The notes beneath the pieces are model-generated. The model was not told where the DNA came from. It worked only from the letters and a program-made list of their open reading frames with translations, and ran no database searches. A stretch of 64,000 nucleotides of DNA, taken from Myxococcus xanthus (GTDB lineage: Bacteria; Myxococcota; Myxococcia; Myxococcales; Myxococcaceae). This document shows positions 37,018 to 46,179 of this stretch, in pieces. Position numbers and translations under genes: made by a program. The stretch spans positions 124,001-188,000 of the forward strand of contig NZ_FNOH01000007.1 in assembly GCF_900106535.1 (NCBI RefSeq), in the 5' to 3' direction. Position 1 is the stretch's first letter. Every line of letters starts with the position of its first letter.

Positions 37018-38562
37018 TCACGTGGACGCCAGCGGCACGGTGAAGCGGAAGGTGGAGCCGTGCCCCAGCACGCTCTCCACCCACAGACGGCCGCCATGCC
37101 GCTCGACGATGTCCCCGCAGATGTAGAGCCCCAGCCCCAGCCCACCAAAGCCGGAGATGGGGGCGTTGCGAGCACGGAAGAAGCGCTCGAAGAGGTGCTC
37201 CTGCTGATCCCGCGGAATGCCGATGCCTTCGTCCTGGACGGAGACATGGGCGTGGCGGTCCTCCCGAGCCACCCGGACGCGAACCGTTCCCCCACTGGGG
37301 CTGTACTTGAAGGCGTTCTCCATCAGGTTGACCAGGACCTGCGCGAGCCGGTCCGCGTCGCCCAGGACGACCAGGGGTGCCTCCGGCGCTTCGTACTCGA
37401 CCCGGTGGTGCGCGCTGGACAGGCGCATCTCGGAGACGACGTCATGGGCCAGCTCCTGCAACACGACGGGCCCATGCTTCAGCGTCAGCCGCCCTTCCTG
37501 GATGCGCGAGGTGTCCAGCAGGTCATTCACCAATCCCGTCAGGCGGCTCACCTGCATCAACGACTTGTCCACGTGCCGGGCGGAGGCCCCGTCCCCCTCG
37601 GCGCCGTGTTGCCGCAGCATCTGGAGGTGCAGCTTCAGCGGCGTGAGCGGCGTCTTCAGCTCGTGCGCGGCGATGGACAGGAAGTCGTCCCGCACGCGGA
37701 TGGCCTCCTGGGCTTCGCGCAGCAGCCGCTCGCGCTCGGCCTCGGCCTGCCGCTCCGCCGTCACCTCGCGGTAGCTCCACACGCGGCCGATGATGGCGCC
37801 CCCCATCCGCTGCGGCAGCGACTTGCGCTCCAGGATGCGCCCGTCCAGCAACTCCACCGTCTCCACGTCCACCTCTTCGGACGGCTCGAAGCGCTCCCGG
37901 ATTCGCGACGTGAACGACTCCGGGTGTTTCACGCCGCCCGCCGCGCGCACCAGCACCCGCTCCGCGTCGCGGTCCACCATCATCTCCTCGGTCAGCCCCC
38001 AGATGTCGAGGAAGCGCTTGTTGAAGGCCGTGACGCGCTTGTTCAGGTCCACCACGATGACGCCTTCCGCAATCGAGTCGAACGTGGCGCGCAGCACCGA
38101 GTTCATGTGCGCCAGGCTCTCCGGCGCGTGCCGCGTCAGACCGCCTTCGGCGACCTGCCCCATCGAGGACTCAGGAAGCTGGAGGCGCGCGCAGGCTCCC
38201 AACAATGTCCCCTGCTCATCGAACATGGGCAGGACGAAGGCCGTCAGGCCCGGCTCCTCGTGAACACCGGCCTTGCCCTGGAGCGCGGGCTGCATCGCCT
38301 GCGCGAGCCAGGGCAGCCGAGCGAGCACCTCGGCCACGGAACGCCCTTGAAAGGGCTCTCCCTGCGGCCCGGTGGCGTGAGTCAGCGCATCGTCCATCCA
38401 GAGCACGCGTCCGTGCGCGTCGACGATGAGCGCCGCCTGGAGCGCCTGCCCCAATCTCAGCAGCGCCGGAGCGAAGTCGGGCCCGCTCGGGTGACGGGCC
38501 TCGGCAGCCCCAGGCGCGCCCCATCCGCTCCGTCCTTCCTCATAGATGTGGGCCTTCGACAT
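37018..38562 (-). CDS. Soluble PAS-domain sensor histidine kinase
   Basis: A 514-residue cytoplasmic kinase, convergent with the exporter gene. There is a first degenerate PAS-like region (about 25-130), a second PAS with PAC (about 145-270: DSIAEGVIVVDLNKRVTAFNKRFL), HisKA (AAHELKTPLTPLKLHLQML, H-box intact) and HATPase (VLVNLMENAFKYSPSGG, DEGIGIP, GGLGLGLYICGDIVERHGG). The start at 38562 (MSKAHIYEEGRS) is taken because the open frame beyond it is Gly/Arg-rich and not protein-like. No response regulator adjoins. Close in design to the PAS-GAF kinase at 10.7 kb. Confidence 0.88.
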   Translation of the reverse strand: MSKAHIYEEGRSGWGAPGAAEARHPSGPDFAPALLRLGQALQAALIVDAHGRVLWMDDALTHATGPQGEPFQGRSVAEVLARLPWLAQAMQPALQGKAGVHEEPGLTAFVLPMFDEQGTLLGACARLQLPESSMGQVAEGGLTRHAPESLAHMNSVLRATFDSIAEGVIVVDLNKRVTAFNKRFLDIWGLTEEMMVDRDAERVLVRAAGGVKHPESFTSRIRERFEPSEEVDVETVELLDGRILERKSLPQRMGGAIIGRVWSYREVTAERQAEAERERLLREAQEAIRVRDDFLSIAAHELKTPLTPLKLHLQMLRQHGAEGDGASARHVDKSLMQVSRLTGLVNDLLDTSRIQEGRLTLKHGPVVLQELAHDVVSEMRLSSAHHRVEYEAPEAPLVVLGDADRLAQVLVNLMENAFKYSPSGGTVRVRVAREDRHAHVSVQDEGIGIPRDQQEHLFERFFRARNAPISGFGGLGLGLYICGDIVERHGGRLWVESVLGHGSTFRFTVPLAST

Positions 38563-38715
38563 GGGCGCTCCTCGGCCTCGTTGGCGGGACATTTCCGGCG
38601 GAAAGATGCGGCGCCCGCCAAGGGCATGAAAGGGGCCCCCCTGCTCGGCCGCCACCGCCGAAGGGGCTCCGACTCCCAGGCCGCTTGCCATGCGAAAGCG
38701 GTAGGCTTCCGCCAC

Positions 38716-39150
38716 ATGACGACCTCTCGCCTCGCGATGCTGTTCCTGGTGCCCGTGCTGGCCACGGGCTGTGCCTCCACCGCTGGCGCCACCCGGCCAG
38801 ACGAGCCCGCGACGGAAGCGGCGGCCCCCGAGGCCACGCCCAGCGCGCCCAGCGCGCCCAGCGCGCCCTCCGGCTATGGCTACAGCAAGAACGACCCCAT
38901 CCACGTGGGTGGAGGTGTCGGCGGCGAACACGAATACCTCCAGCACCTGCGGGGGCCAGAGGGGCAGAAGATCCGCTACGAGCGGGGAGGAAGCTGCTGC
39001 GCCTTCGAGTCGGAGGGCGCGCCGTTCGGCAGCGGCATGCTCGACGTGTACGTCGTCACCTACGACGGGCTGGAGGAGCCGGTGATGCTGTACCTCAACA
39101 TGTATGAACGGAAGGACCCGCGCGCCCCCGAAGGCTTCCGCCTGGACTGA
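38716..39150 (+). CDS. Small lipoprotein, paralogue of the gene at 23.5 kb
   Basis: A 144-residue predicted lipoprotein: signal peptide MTTSRLAMLFLVPVLATGC with lipobox A-T-G-C, then an Ala/Pro/Ser linker including PSAPSAPSAPS. The conserved domain holds KNDPIHVGGG, HLRGPEGQKIRY, GGSCCAFESEG, VYVVTYDGLEEPVMLYLNMY and ends APEGFRLD. All blocks correspond to those of 23510-23941; this copy is closer to the general family pattern. The gene stands alone. Confidence 0.8.
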   Translation: MTTSRLAMLFLVPVLATGCASTAGATRPDEPATEAAAPEATPSAPSAPSAPSGYGYSKNDPIHVGGGVGGEHEYLQHLRGPEGQKIRYERGGSCCAFESEGAPFGSGMLDVYVVTYDGLEEPVMLYLNMYERKDPRAPEGFRLD

Positions 39151-39156
39151 CGCGCG

Positions 39157-39322
39157 CTAGGAGCAGTCCTCGATGATGGGAGCGGCGACCAGCGGGCCCG
39201 ACATCCATTCCGACAGACACATCGGACCGCGTCTCGATGTCGCGCTGGTCCGCCGCCAGCACGGGGCTGACGCCGCGAATGCAGACCAGCAGGAATCCAG
39301 ACACACGAGCGAAGGTCTTCAC
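39157..39322 (-). pseudogene. Possible frameshifted gene for a small secreted protein
   Basis: On the minus strand a GTG at 39322 opens a signal-peptide-like stretch (VKTFARVSGFLLVCI), while a different frame further on ends with RGPMCLSEWMSGPLVAA and then IIEDCS before a TAG at 39157. A single base shift near 39275 would join them into a protein of about 55 residues. Neither half is recognisable as a family, and it could be chance; the 39157-39222 part alone could be a tiny ORF. Confidence 0.2.
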
Positions 39323-39391
39323 AGCCCTGAATTGTAGCAGGCATGCGTCTCCGCCGTTGACCGCTGCCAGTTCCGCACGGAGATTCCCTGC

Positions 39392-41047
39392 ATGACGCTG
39401 AGAGCCATGACCGACGTGGGCGCCGAGCTGGGCCTGTCTCCCGAAGACGTGCTGCCGTGGGGAACCCACCGCGCCAAGGTGTCGCTGGACGCGCTCGGCA
39501 AGCGGGGCGGCCGGCAGGGACGCCTGGTGCTCGTGTCCGCCATCAACCCCACGCCGCCGGGCGAAGGGAAGACCACCATGTCCGTGGCGCTGGCCATGGG
39601 CTTGCGCAAGCGAGGGCGCCGCGCGGTGGCGGCCCTGCGCGAGCCGTCACTGGGCCCTGTCTTCGGCGTGAAGGGCGGCGGCACCGGCGGCGGGCAGGCC
39701 AGCCTGGAGCCCGCGGCCGACATCAACCTGCACTTCACCGGTGACTTGCACGCCATCACCAGCGCCAACAACCTGCTGTCCGCGCTGGTGGACAACGCCG
39801 TCTTCTACGGCCAGCCGGTGGCCCTGGATGCCACGCGCGTGCGCTGGCGGCGCGCGCTGGACATGAATGACCGCTTCCTGCGCAACGTCATCGTCGGCCT
39901 GGGCGGCAAGGCGCAGGGCGTGCCACGCGAGGACCACTTCGACATCACCGCCGCCAGCGAGGTCATGGCCATCCTCGCGCTCGCGGAGGGCCTGAAGGAC
40001 CTGGAGGCGCGGCTGGGACGCGTCATCATCGGCCACACCCGGGACGGCCAGCCGGTGCGCGCGCGCGACGTGGACGCGGCGGCGTCCATGGTGGCGCTGC
40101 TCAAGGACGCGCTGATGCCCAACCTCGCCCAGACACGCGAGGGCGGCCCCGCGCTGGTGCACGCGGGCCCCTTCGCCAACATCGCGCACGGGTGCAGCTC
40201 CGTGATGGGCACGCGCATGGGGCTGGCCTACGCGGATGAAGTCATCACGGAGGCGGGCTTCGGCTTCGACCTGGGCGCGGAGAAGTTCCTGGACATCAAG
40301 TGCCGCGGCAGCGGGCTGTGGCCCCGGGGCGTGGTGCTGGTGGTGACGCTGCGCGCGCTGAAGCACCACGGGGGCGCCTCCCCCGCGCGCGTGGCCGAGC
40401 CGGACCGCGAGGCCCTGGTTCGCGGCTTCGCCCACCTGGAGAAGCACCTGGAGTCGGTGGCCGCCTTCGGCCTGCCGGCCGTGCTGTGCGTCAACCGCTT
40501 CCCGCAGGACACCGAGTCCGAGCTGGAAGAGCTGCGCGCCTTCGGCAAGGCCCGCGGCGTGGAGACGGCCGTGTGTGACGGCTTCTCGCGAGGGGGTGAC
40601 GGCTCGCTGGAGCTGGCCGACTGCGTGCTGGAGATGCTGGACGGTACGGACGCCGCGCCGCCCCAGCCGCGCTTCCTCTACGACGTGGCGCAGACACCCG
40701 AGGAGAAGGTGGCCGCCATCGCGCGCACCGTCTACGGCGCGGACGACGTGGCCTTCACCGCGAGCGCGAAGAAGGACCTGGACGCCATCCGCGAGCTGGG
40801 CGGCGCCGGACTGCCCGTGTGCATGGCGAAGACGCACCTGTCGCTGTCGGATGACCCCACGAAGCTGGGGCGGCCGCGCGGCTTCACGCTCACCGTGCGC
40901 GAGGTGCGGCTGTCCGCGGGCGCGGGCTTCATGGTGGCGCTCACTGGAGAAATCCTCACCATGCCCGGCCTGCCACGCGAGCCTGCCGCCCGCCGCGTCA
41001 CCGTCCACGACGACGGGCGCGTCACCGGGCTGATGCAGGGGGAGTGA
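39392..41047 (+). CDS. fhs: Formate-tetrahydrofolate ligase
   Basis: A 551-residue enzyme making 10-formyltetrahydrofolate from formate, ATP and tetrahydrofolate. Conserved blocks are visible throughout: the P-loop TPPGEGKTT, REPSLGPVFGVKGGGTGGG, INLHFTGDLHAITSANNLL, a second region FANIAHGCSS, and FGFDLGAEKFLDIKCR. Length is normal. GGAG precedes the start at 39392; a second ATG at 39407 is possible. It is a single-gene unit ending at a strong hairpin shared with the chemoreceptor gene. It provides one-carbon units. Confidence 0.95.
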   Translation: MTLRAMTDVGAELGLSPEDVLPWGTHRAKVSLDALGKRGGRQGRLVLVSAINPTPPGEGKTTMSVALAMGLRKRGRRAVAALREPSLGPVFGVKGGGTGGGQASLEPAADINLHFTGDLHAITSANNLLSALVDNAVFYGQPVALDATRVRWRRALDMNDRFLRNVIVGLGGKAQGVPREDHFDITAASEVMAILALAEGLKDLEARLGRVIIGHTRDGQPVRARDVDAAASMVALLKDALMPNLAQTREGGPALVHAGPFANIAHGCSSVMGTRMGLAYADEVITEAGFGFDLGAEKFLDIKCRGSGLWPRGVVLVVTLRALKHHGGASPARVAEPDREALVRGFAHLEKHLESVAAFGLPAVLCVNRFPQDTESELEELRAFGKARGVETAVCDGFSRGGDGSLELADCVLEMLDGTDAAPPQPRFLYDVAQTPEEKVAAIARTVYGADDVAFTASAKKDLDAIRELGGAGLPVCMAKTHLSLSDDPTKLGRPRGFTLTVREVRLSAGAGFMVALTGEILTMPGLPREPAARRVTVHDDGRVTGLMQGE

Positions 41048-41063
41048 GCCGAGCCCCAAGCCG

Positions 41064-41089
41064 GGGTGCCACCCAGGACGGTGGCACCC
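41064..41089. terminator. Bidirectional hairpin between fhs and the chemoreceptor gene
   Basis: GGGTGCCACC (41064-41073) and GGTGGCACCC (41080-41089) are perfect ten-base arms around the loop CAGGAC. It is placed between two convergent stop codons; no T run follows. Confidence 0.6.
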
Positions 41090-41108
41090 GCGCGGCCCCG
41101 AGGCGGCG

Positions 41109-42701
41109 TCAGACGCGGAAGCCGGTGGACAGCTCATGGAGCTGTCCCAGCGACGCGTTGATTTGCGTCACCGCCTGCTCGGCCGTCATCGTGGCCGTCA
41201 CCACGTCCGCCATCATGGAGGACAGCGTGGTCATCACCTCGGTCATCTGCGCGATGCCCGCGTTCTGCTGGGTGACGGAGGCCACAATCTGGCGCGCGGC
41301 CTGACTGCTCTCCTGCACCACGGTGGTGATTTCCTTCAGCGTGTTGGCCGAGGCGAGCACCTGCTCGATGCCCTCCTCCATCTTCTCGCTGTCGCCCTCG
41401 GCGATGCCCACCGTCTGGCGGATGGCCTGGTTGATTTCGAGCAGAATCTTGCCGATGCGCTGGGTGCTCTGCAGCGACTGGCCGCTGAGCGAGCGCATCT
41501 CCCGCGCCACCACCGCGAAGCCCCGGCCCTGTTCCCCGGCGCGCGCCGCTTCGATGGCCGCGTTGAGCGCGAGCACGTTGGACTGGTCCGCCAGGTCCTT
41601 CACGCTGCCGATGATTTCACCGGCATGCACGGCCTGGTCGCTCAGGTGCGCGATGCTGCCCACCAGCGCGCCCACGCGCTGGCGAATCTGCTGGAGGCCC
41701 TCGGCGCTCTTCTCGATGGACTCCTGGCCGGACGCGCTGAACGCATCCGCCTGTCCCGCCACGCGGAGCACCATCTCCGCGCGGCTGGCGGCCATGCTGG
41801 ACGTCTGCGCGATTTCGGCGATGGTGGTGCTCGCCTCGGTGAGGCTGCGGGACTGATTGGTGAGGAAGTTCACCTGCTCCTGGCTGGCCTGCGTCAGCGT
41901 CTTCGCCGCGTTCGTCAGGTCCGTCACCACCGTCTGGATGGTGGTGGGCACGTTGCGCAGCCGGGTCACCATGACCTGGAAGCCGCGCGCCAGCTCGCCC
42001 ACCTCGTCGTGGGCGCTCACGTCGATGGCCTGCGTCAGGTCGCCCTTCTCCGCGATGCGCGTGGCCACGTGGGTCAGCTTCGCCAGCGGCAGCGTCACCT
42101 CGCGGTGCAGCCAGTAGGCCAGCCCCACCGTCAGCGCGATGCACAACAGCACCAGCACGCACACCGTCCAGGTGGTGGCGCGGTGCAGCCCGGCCACCTC
42201 CGCGTAGGAGGTCGCGATGGCCTGGCCATCCGCTTCCACGGCCCTCTCCAGCTCATGGGACAGCGCGGCGGCCAGGGACTCCACGCTCGCGAGCGCGGAC
42301 GCCGCCTTCTCGTCCCCCTCCACCGCGAACGTCACCGCCGCCCTGGAGTTCGTCCAGTACGTGGCCAGGGACGACTTGAGTTCATCCACCCGCTGGCGGT
42401 TCGCGTCCGGTACGGCCCCCGCCAGGTCGAGCTTCGACTGGAGCTCGTCCACCTCCGCGCTCAGCGGCTCCAACCCTCCCGCCTTCGCCGCCACCGCCGC
42501 CAGCACGTTGCGGTGCAGGCCCGGGAAGCGGTGCATCACCTCACGGTTCAGCTCGATGGTGGGAACCTGCGAACTGCTGATGCGCGCGTACACGCCACCG
42601 GAGCGCGCGCCCAGGGCGATGAACGCCACCAGGATGGCCACCAGGAACACCGCGACAACAGCCGGCAACAACATCATCTTCTGCTTGAGCTTCAGACGCA
42701 C
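41109..42701 (-). CDS. Methyl-accepting chemotaxis protein
   Basis: A 530-residue chemoreceptor. There is an N-terminal membrane helix (MMLLPAVVAVFLVAILVAFIAL), a periplasmic four-helix type sensor (about 35-185), a second membrane helix (TWTVCVLVLLCIALTVGLAYW), a HAMP domain and a cytoplasmic signalling domain. The hairpin tip reads VKDLADQSNVLALNAAIEAARAGEQGRGFAVVAREMR, the universal MCP signature (only part needed here). The GTG start at 42701 is supported by GGGGAGG seven bases upstream. No che genes are nearby, so it should feed a chemosensory system elsewhere. Confidence 0.92.
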   Translation of the reverse strand: MRLKLKQKMMLLPAVVAVFLVAILVAFIALGARSGGVYARISSSQVPTIELNREVMHRFPGLHRNVLAAVAAKAGGLEPLSAEVDELQSKLDLAGAVPDANRQRVDELKSSLATYWTNSRAAVTFAVEGDEKAASALASVESLAAALSHELERAVEADGQAIATSYAEVAGLHRATTWTVCVLVLLCIALTVGLAYWLHREVTLPLAKLTHVATRIAEKGDLTQAIDVSAHDEVGELARGFQVMVTRLRNVPTTIQTVVTDLTNAAKTLTQASQEQVNFLTNQSRSLTEASTTIAEIAQTSSMAASRAEMVLRVAGQADAFSASGQESIEKSAEGLQQIRQRVGALVGSIAHLSDQAVHAGEIIGSVKDLADQSNVLALNAAIEAARAGEQGRGFAVVAREMRSLSGQSLQSTQRIGKILLEINQAIRQTVGIAEGDSEKMEEGIEQVLASANTLKEITTVVQESSQAARQIVASVTQQNAGIAQMTEVMTTLSSMMADVVTATMTAEQAVTQINASLGQLHELSTGFRV

Positions 42702-43078
42702 CCGCTGGCCTCCCCGCTACCGTGAGCCCCCTTCAACGCCTGCGACTCCACGCCGCGCGCCGCGGCCAGAATCCGGCTGTGGAAGAGCCACCCCGTTTTC
42801 CAAGGCCCGCTGCACCAGCACATGTCGCCATCCTTCCGTGGACTCCCGTGGGAGCCACAAACCCGTGCGGCCGGTGCTCACGCCGCGCGTCGTAGGATAG
42901 CCAACTGTCTGCGGGCTGGTAACTCTCACCACCCGTGTCATTCAGACGGACGCGGAGCGCCGTGAAAGACGGGTAGGACCCAACCCCACCTGGGCGAGCG
43001 CATCCCAACCCATGGCCCGGTTTCACCGCGCGCTCCGGGTAGGAGAGCAGGCCGTCGCTTCCCCGGTGGCGCCCCGTA
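42702..43078. other. Intergenic region, 377 bases, upstream of the chemoreceptor gene
   Basis: It lies between two minus-strand genes and must hold the chemoreceptor promoter. A weak candidate on the minus strand is TTACCA (42922-42917) and TATCCT (42899-42894) with a 17-base gap. No riboswitch consensus (a GEMM fold was considered) could be matched. Confidence 0.3.
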
Positions 43079-43468
43079 TCAGCGCACGGAGCGCTGGAGC
43101 GCGGGCGCAATCTCCTGCTGGCAGGTCGCGTCACATTCCGTGAAGCGGGTGAGGAAGTCCGCCATCTGCGCGCAGCGCTTCGGGAAGCGGCTGGTGCCCG
43201 CATCCCCCATGCACATCTCGTGGAAGGAGTCGCGCGTCTCCTGGAAGAGGGAGGCCCGCTGCGCGGGAGACAACGCGTTCAGCGCCCGGTTCTCCCCTCC
43301 CTGGAGGTACAGCCAGACGCCGCCGAGCAACAGCAGCACCAGCCCCACCAGCACGGCCTTCCGAGTCCGCTTCTCGGCCGGCGAGGGGCCTCGGGCTCGG
43401 GAGAAGACGTTCTCCTCCTCATCGTCTTCGGGCGGTGGGCCGCCTGCCATCATCCCCATCAAGCGCAT
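43079..43468 (-). CDS. Small single-pass membrane protein, unrecognised
   Basis: A 129-residue protein. An acidic N-terminus (PPPEDDEEENVF) and a basic patch lead into one membrane helix (AVLVGLVLLLLGGVWLYLQ). A C-terminal domain outside or inside the membrane follows, with four cysteines (MCMGD, KRCAQM, ECDATCQQE). The positive-inside rule places the C-terminus outside the cytoplasm, where the cysteines could pair. The start at 43468 (MRLMGMMAGG) is chosen over a longer open frame; 43456 is possible. No family recognised. Confidence 0.6.
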   Translation of the reverse strand: MRLMGMMAGGPPPEDDEEENVFSRARGPSPAEKRTRKAVLVGLVLLLLGGVWLYLQGGENRALNALSPAQRASLFQETRDSFHEMCMGDAGTSRFPKRCAQMADFLTRFTECDATCQQEIAPALQRSVR

Positions 43469-43626
43469 ACGCCCCCTGTTCCAGCCCAAACCGGGGAGCA
43501 ACGCCAGCACGGAGTGCAGCGGATGTGAGGCAACCGCCAACAAGCCGGGCGGCCATTGCGTGAGCTCCCGCACGCCGCGCGGGAGTCTGACCGCGCGCTG
43601 GCGCGGATTGCTCCTAGGATGAAGTC

Positions 43627-44988
43627 ATGGACATTGGTGAGCGCCCCATGCGGGTGCTGGTGGTGGACGACGAGCGGAACATCCGCCACACCCTGCGCGT
43701 GTGCCTGGAGGGCTTCGGCTGTGAGGTCCGCGAGGCGGCCACCCCCGAGGCCGCGCTGGCCGCGCTGGCGCAAGGCCCCGCCGACCTGGCCTTCGTCGAC
43801 CTGCGGCTCGGCACGGCCAGCGGAATGGAGCTGTTGCCGCGCCTCCTGGCCGAGTCGCCCCACCTGGACGTCGTGCTCATCACCGCCTACGCCACGTTCG
43901 ACACGGCGGTGGAGGCGATGCGACGCGGGGCACGGGACTATCTGCCCAAGCCCTTCACGCCCGCGCAGATTCGCCACGCGGTGGAGAAGGCGCGGCGGCA
44001 CCAGGAGCTGGCATCGCAGTTGGAGAACCTGGAGGGGCAGCTTTCCCAGGCGGTGCCGGAGGCCACGTTGGAGACAGCCTCGCCCGCGATGCACGCGGCC
44101 ATCGGGCTGTTGACGCGCGCGGCGGCGTCCGACGCGGCGGTGCTGCTGCGGGGAGAGAGTGGCACCGGCAAGGGGGTGCTCGCCCGCGCGCTGCATTCGA
44201 TGAGTGCTCGGCGGCGCCGGCCTTTCGTCACCGTCAACTGTCCCACGCTGTCCGAGCAACTGCTGGCCAGCGAGCTGTTCGGCCACGTGCGCGGCGCGTT
44301 CACCGGCGCGGTGAAGGACCAGCCAGGACGCGTGGAGGCGGCGGAAGGGGGCACGCTGTTCCTGGATGAAATCGCGGAGATGAGTCCGGGGCTCCAGGCG
44401 CAACTGCTGCGCTTCCTCCAGGAGAAGCAGTTCGAACGGCTGGGCGAGGGACGCACGCGCAAGGCGGACGTGCGGGTGGTGGCGGCGACGAATCGGGACC
44501 TGGAGAAGGACGTGGCCGAGGGGCGCTTCCGGGAGGACCTGCTCTACCGGCTGAACGTCATCGAGGTGAAGCTGCCGTCGCTGCGAGAGCGGCCGGAGGA
44601 CCTGCTTTCGCTGGCCCGGCGCTTCGTCTCCTTCTTCGCTCGCGCGGCGCAGCGCCCACCGCCGGAGCTGTCGCCCGCGACGGAGAAGATGCTGTTGGCC
44701 TATGGGTGGCCGGGCAACGTGCGCGAGCTGCGGAATGCAATGGAGCGAGCGCTCATCGTCTGGCCCGCGGAGGTGCTGGAGCCGCAGGCGTTCCCCGACC
44801 GCATCGCCGCGGCGGGGAGTCCGGTGATGACCCTGGGCGGGCCGCACACGTTGGAGGACATCGAGCGCGAGCACGTGCTGCGCGTCATGGCCTCGGCGCC
44901 CACGTTGGATGAGGCAGCGCGGGTGCTGGGCATCGACGCGTCCACGCTGTGGCGGAAGCGGAAGAAGTACGAGTCGGGCGAGGGCTGA
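43627..44988 (+). CDS. NtrC-type response regulator (receiver, sigma-54 AAA+, Fis HTH)
   Basis: A 453-residue regulator. The receiver (residues 8-120) has VLVVDDERNIR, the phosphoacceptor Asp in LAFVDLRLG, and Lys in YLPKPFTPAQIR. The AAA+ domain holds GESGTGKGV, GAFTGA, LFLDEIAEM and WPGNVRELRN. The HTH is LDEAARVLGIDASTLWRKRKKY. All key residues are intact, so it should activate sigma-54 promoters when phosphorylated. No histidine kinase adjoins; the nearest is the Kdp-operon kinase 1.7 kb away, on the other strand. A start at 43648 (MRVLVVDDE) is possible. Confidence 0.92.
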   Translation: MDIGERPMRVLVVDDERNIRHTLRVCLEGFGCEVREAATPEAALAALAQGPADLAFVDLRLGTASGMELLPRLLAESPHLDVVLITAYATFDTAVEAMRRGARDYLPKPFTPAQIRHAVEKARRHQELASQLENLEGQLSQAVPEATLETASPAMHAAIGLLTRAAASDAAVLLRGESGTGKGVLARALHSMSARRRRPFVTVNCPTLSEQLLASELFGHVRGAFTGAVKDQPGRVEAAEGGTLFLDEIAEMSPGLQAQLLRFLQEKQFERLGEGRTRKADVRVVAATNRDLEKDVAEGRFREDLLYRLNVIEVKLPSLRERPEDLLSLARRFVSFFARAAQRPPPELSPATEKMLLAYGWPGNVRELRNAMERALIVWPAEVLEPQAFPDRIAAAGSPVMTLGGPHTLEDIEREHVLRVMASAPTLDEAARVLGIDASTLWRKRKKYESGEG

Positions 44989-45128
44989 GCACGGGCCTGG
45001 GAGCGCCCGTGGTGTTCCACGGGAGCAGAGCGGGCAGGGCTTCTCCTCGTGCCTGGAGCGGTGATTGCGACGTCCTGCGAGCATGCGGAGCCTTGGAGGA
45101 CACCGAACCGATTCCAAGGAGCACAGAC

Positions 45129-45596
45129 GTGGACGTGATTGACCTGTTGATTCAGCAGCACCGTGAGTTGGAAGCGCTGTTCGATGCCTGTCGCGCGGCG
45201 AAGGACGATGCGAGCAAGCAAGAGCTTGGCATCCAGCTCGCGGAGGCGCTCACGTTGCACACCACGATTGAAGAACGCTGGGTGTACCCCGCCGCGCGCC
45301 GGGTGGTGGAGGAGAAGCTGATTCAGGACTCCGTCGAGGAGCACGGGGAGATGACGGAGCTCATCGCCCAGATGATTCGCGCGCGCAACGACCCGCAGAA
45401 GCTGGTGGCCCTGTTCGGCGAACTGGAGAAGGTGGTGAAGGACCACGTGACGATGGAGGAGCGCGACGTACTGCCCAAGCTCGGTCAGAAGGTCACCGAG
45501 CAGGACCTGGGCATGTCGTGCAAGGACATCGTCCGCACCGCCTCCGAGGTCCGCCGCGAGGAGATGCAGAAGCTCCAGGGTCAGGCGAACGCCTGA
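45129..45596 (+). CDS. Hemerythrin (HHE) domain protein
   Basis: A 155-residue single-domain protein. Iron ligands are visible in order: QQHRELEAL, LHTTIEERWVYPA, EEHGEMTEL and DHVTMEERDVLPK, the four-helix bundle pattern of two HHE motifs. Such proteins bind oxygen, nitric oxide or sense oxidants through a diiron centre. The GTG start at 45129 matches the start of similarity (VDVIDLLIQQH); the frame is open 60 codons upstream through the preceding gene's end. Single-gene unit. Confidence 0.85.
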   Translation: MDVIDLLIQQHRELEALFDACRAAKDDASKQELGIQLAEALTLHTTIEERWVYPAARRVVEEKLIQDSVEEHGEMTELIAQMIRARNDPQKLVALFGELEKVVKDHVTMEERDVLPKLGQKVTEQDLGMSCKDIVRTASEVRREEMQKLQGQANA

Positions 45597-45672
45597 GGCC
45601 TGGGGTTCAACGCACGGGGACGTAAGCGGCATGAAGACGAGGGCGCGGTGTTGCCCTGAGGCACACCGCTCC

Positions 45673-46179
45673 TCAGCAGGCAGCGGTCAGCATGTTGGTG
45701 CTGTCTGGCCTCCACGCGGACTTCTCCGCGAAAATTCGGACAGGGGCAGTGAGTCTCTTCTCCTGGACCTCGTCGAAGGACTTCACGGTGTAGTTCCGCT
45801 CGTGAAGCTCCAACATCACCATCAAGCGAAGAAGCAGCTCGAAATGCCAGCTGAACTCTTCGGCGCCGGTCTCCCAGCGGGACACAGCCTCAGAGCGGAC
45901 ATTGATGCGCTTCGCGAAGTCAGCCTGTGAGAACCCCAGATGCTTGCGCAGGAATCGAACTTCCAGCGGCGTCAGCAGGCTGTTCTTCGCGGCCAGGGCT
46001 TTCGCAATCGTCCGGTGCAACTCCTTCAACCTCGGGATCACGACCTCTCGTTCGTTGCACTTCTCGCACCGACGCTCAATCACCCCCACGAGGATGACAT
46101 CCTCCAGCCCACTCTCGTCGAAGTGGTAGCTGTCGAGTCGTGTCTCCAAGAGCTCCCCACCGCAGCTCTCACACTTCAT
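45673..46179 (-). CDS. MqsA/YgiT-type antitoxin-regulator: zinc ribbon plus HTH
   Basis: A 168-residue protein. The N-terminal zinc ribbon has two CxxC pairs (CESC, CEKC), and the C-terminal helix-turn-helix is of the Xre type (LTPLEVRFLRKHLGFSQADFAKRINVRSEAVSRWETG). This is the layout of MqsA, in which the zinc domain binds the toxin and the HTH represses the operon. A C-terminal extension of about 35 residues follows the HTH. It overlaps the upstream toxin-like gene by four bases (46176-46179). Base composition here is visibly less GC-biased than in neighbours, suggesting transfer. Confidence 0.85.
   Translation of the reverse strand: MKCESCGGELLETRLDSYHFDESGLEDVILVGVIERRCEKCNEREVVIPRLKELHRTIAKALAAKNSLLTPLEVRFLRKHLGFSQADFAKRINVRSEAVSRWETGAEEFSWHFELLLRLMVMLELHERNYTVKSFDEVQEKRLTAPVRIFAEKSAWRPDSTNMLTAAC

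Noticed and set aside
37060-38715. Very long open frame upstream of the small lipoprotein (plus strand)
   Set aside because: It is the antisense shadow of the histidine kinase gene at 37018-38562; the signal peptide at 38716 fixes the real start.
42702-43078. Cyclic-di-GMP (GEMM) riboswitch before the chemoreceptor gene
   Set aside because: The conserved core sequences of the class were looked for on the relevant strand and not found.
45597-45672. Terminator hairpin between the hemerythrin and antitoxin genes
   Set aside because: GGTGTTGCC/GGCACACC pairs only with a bulge and lacks a T run; too weak to list.
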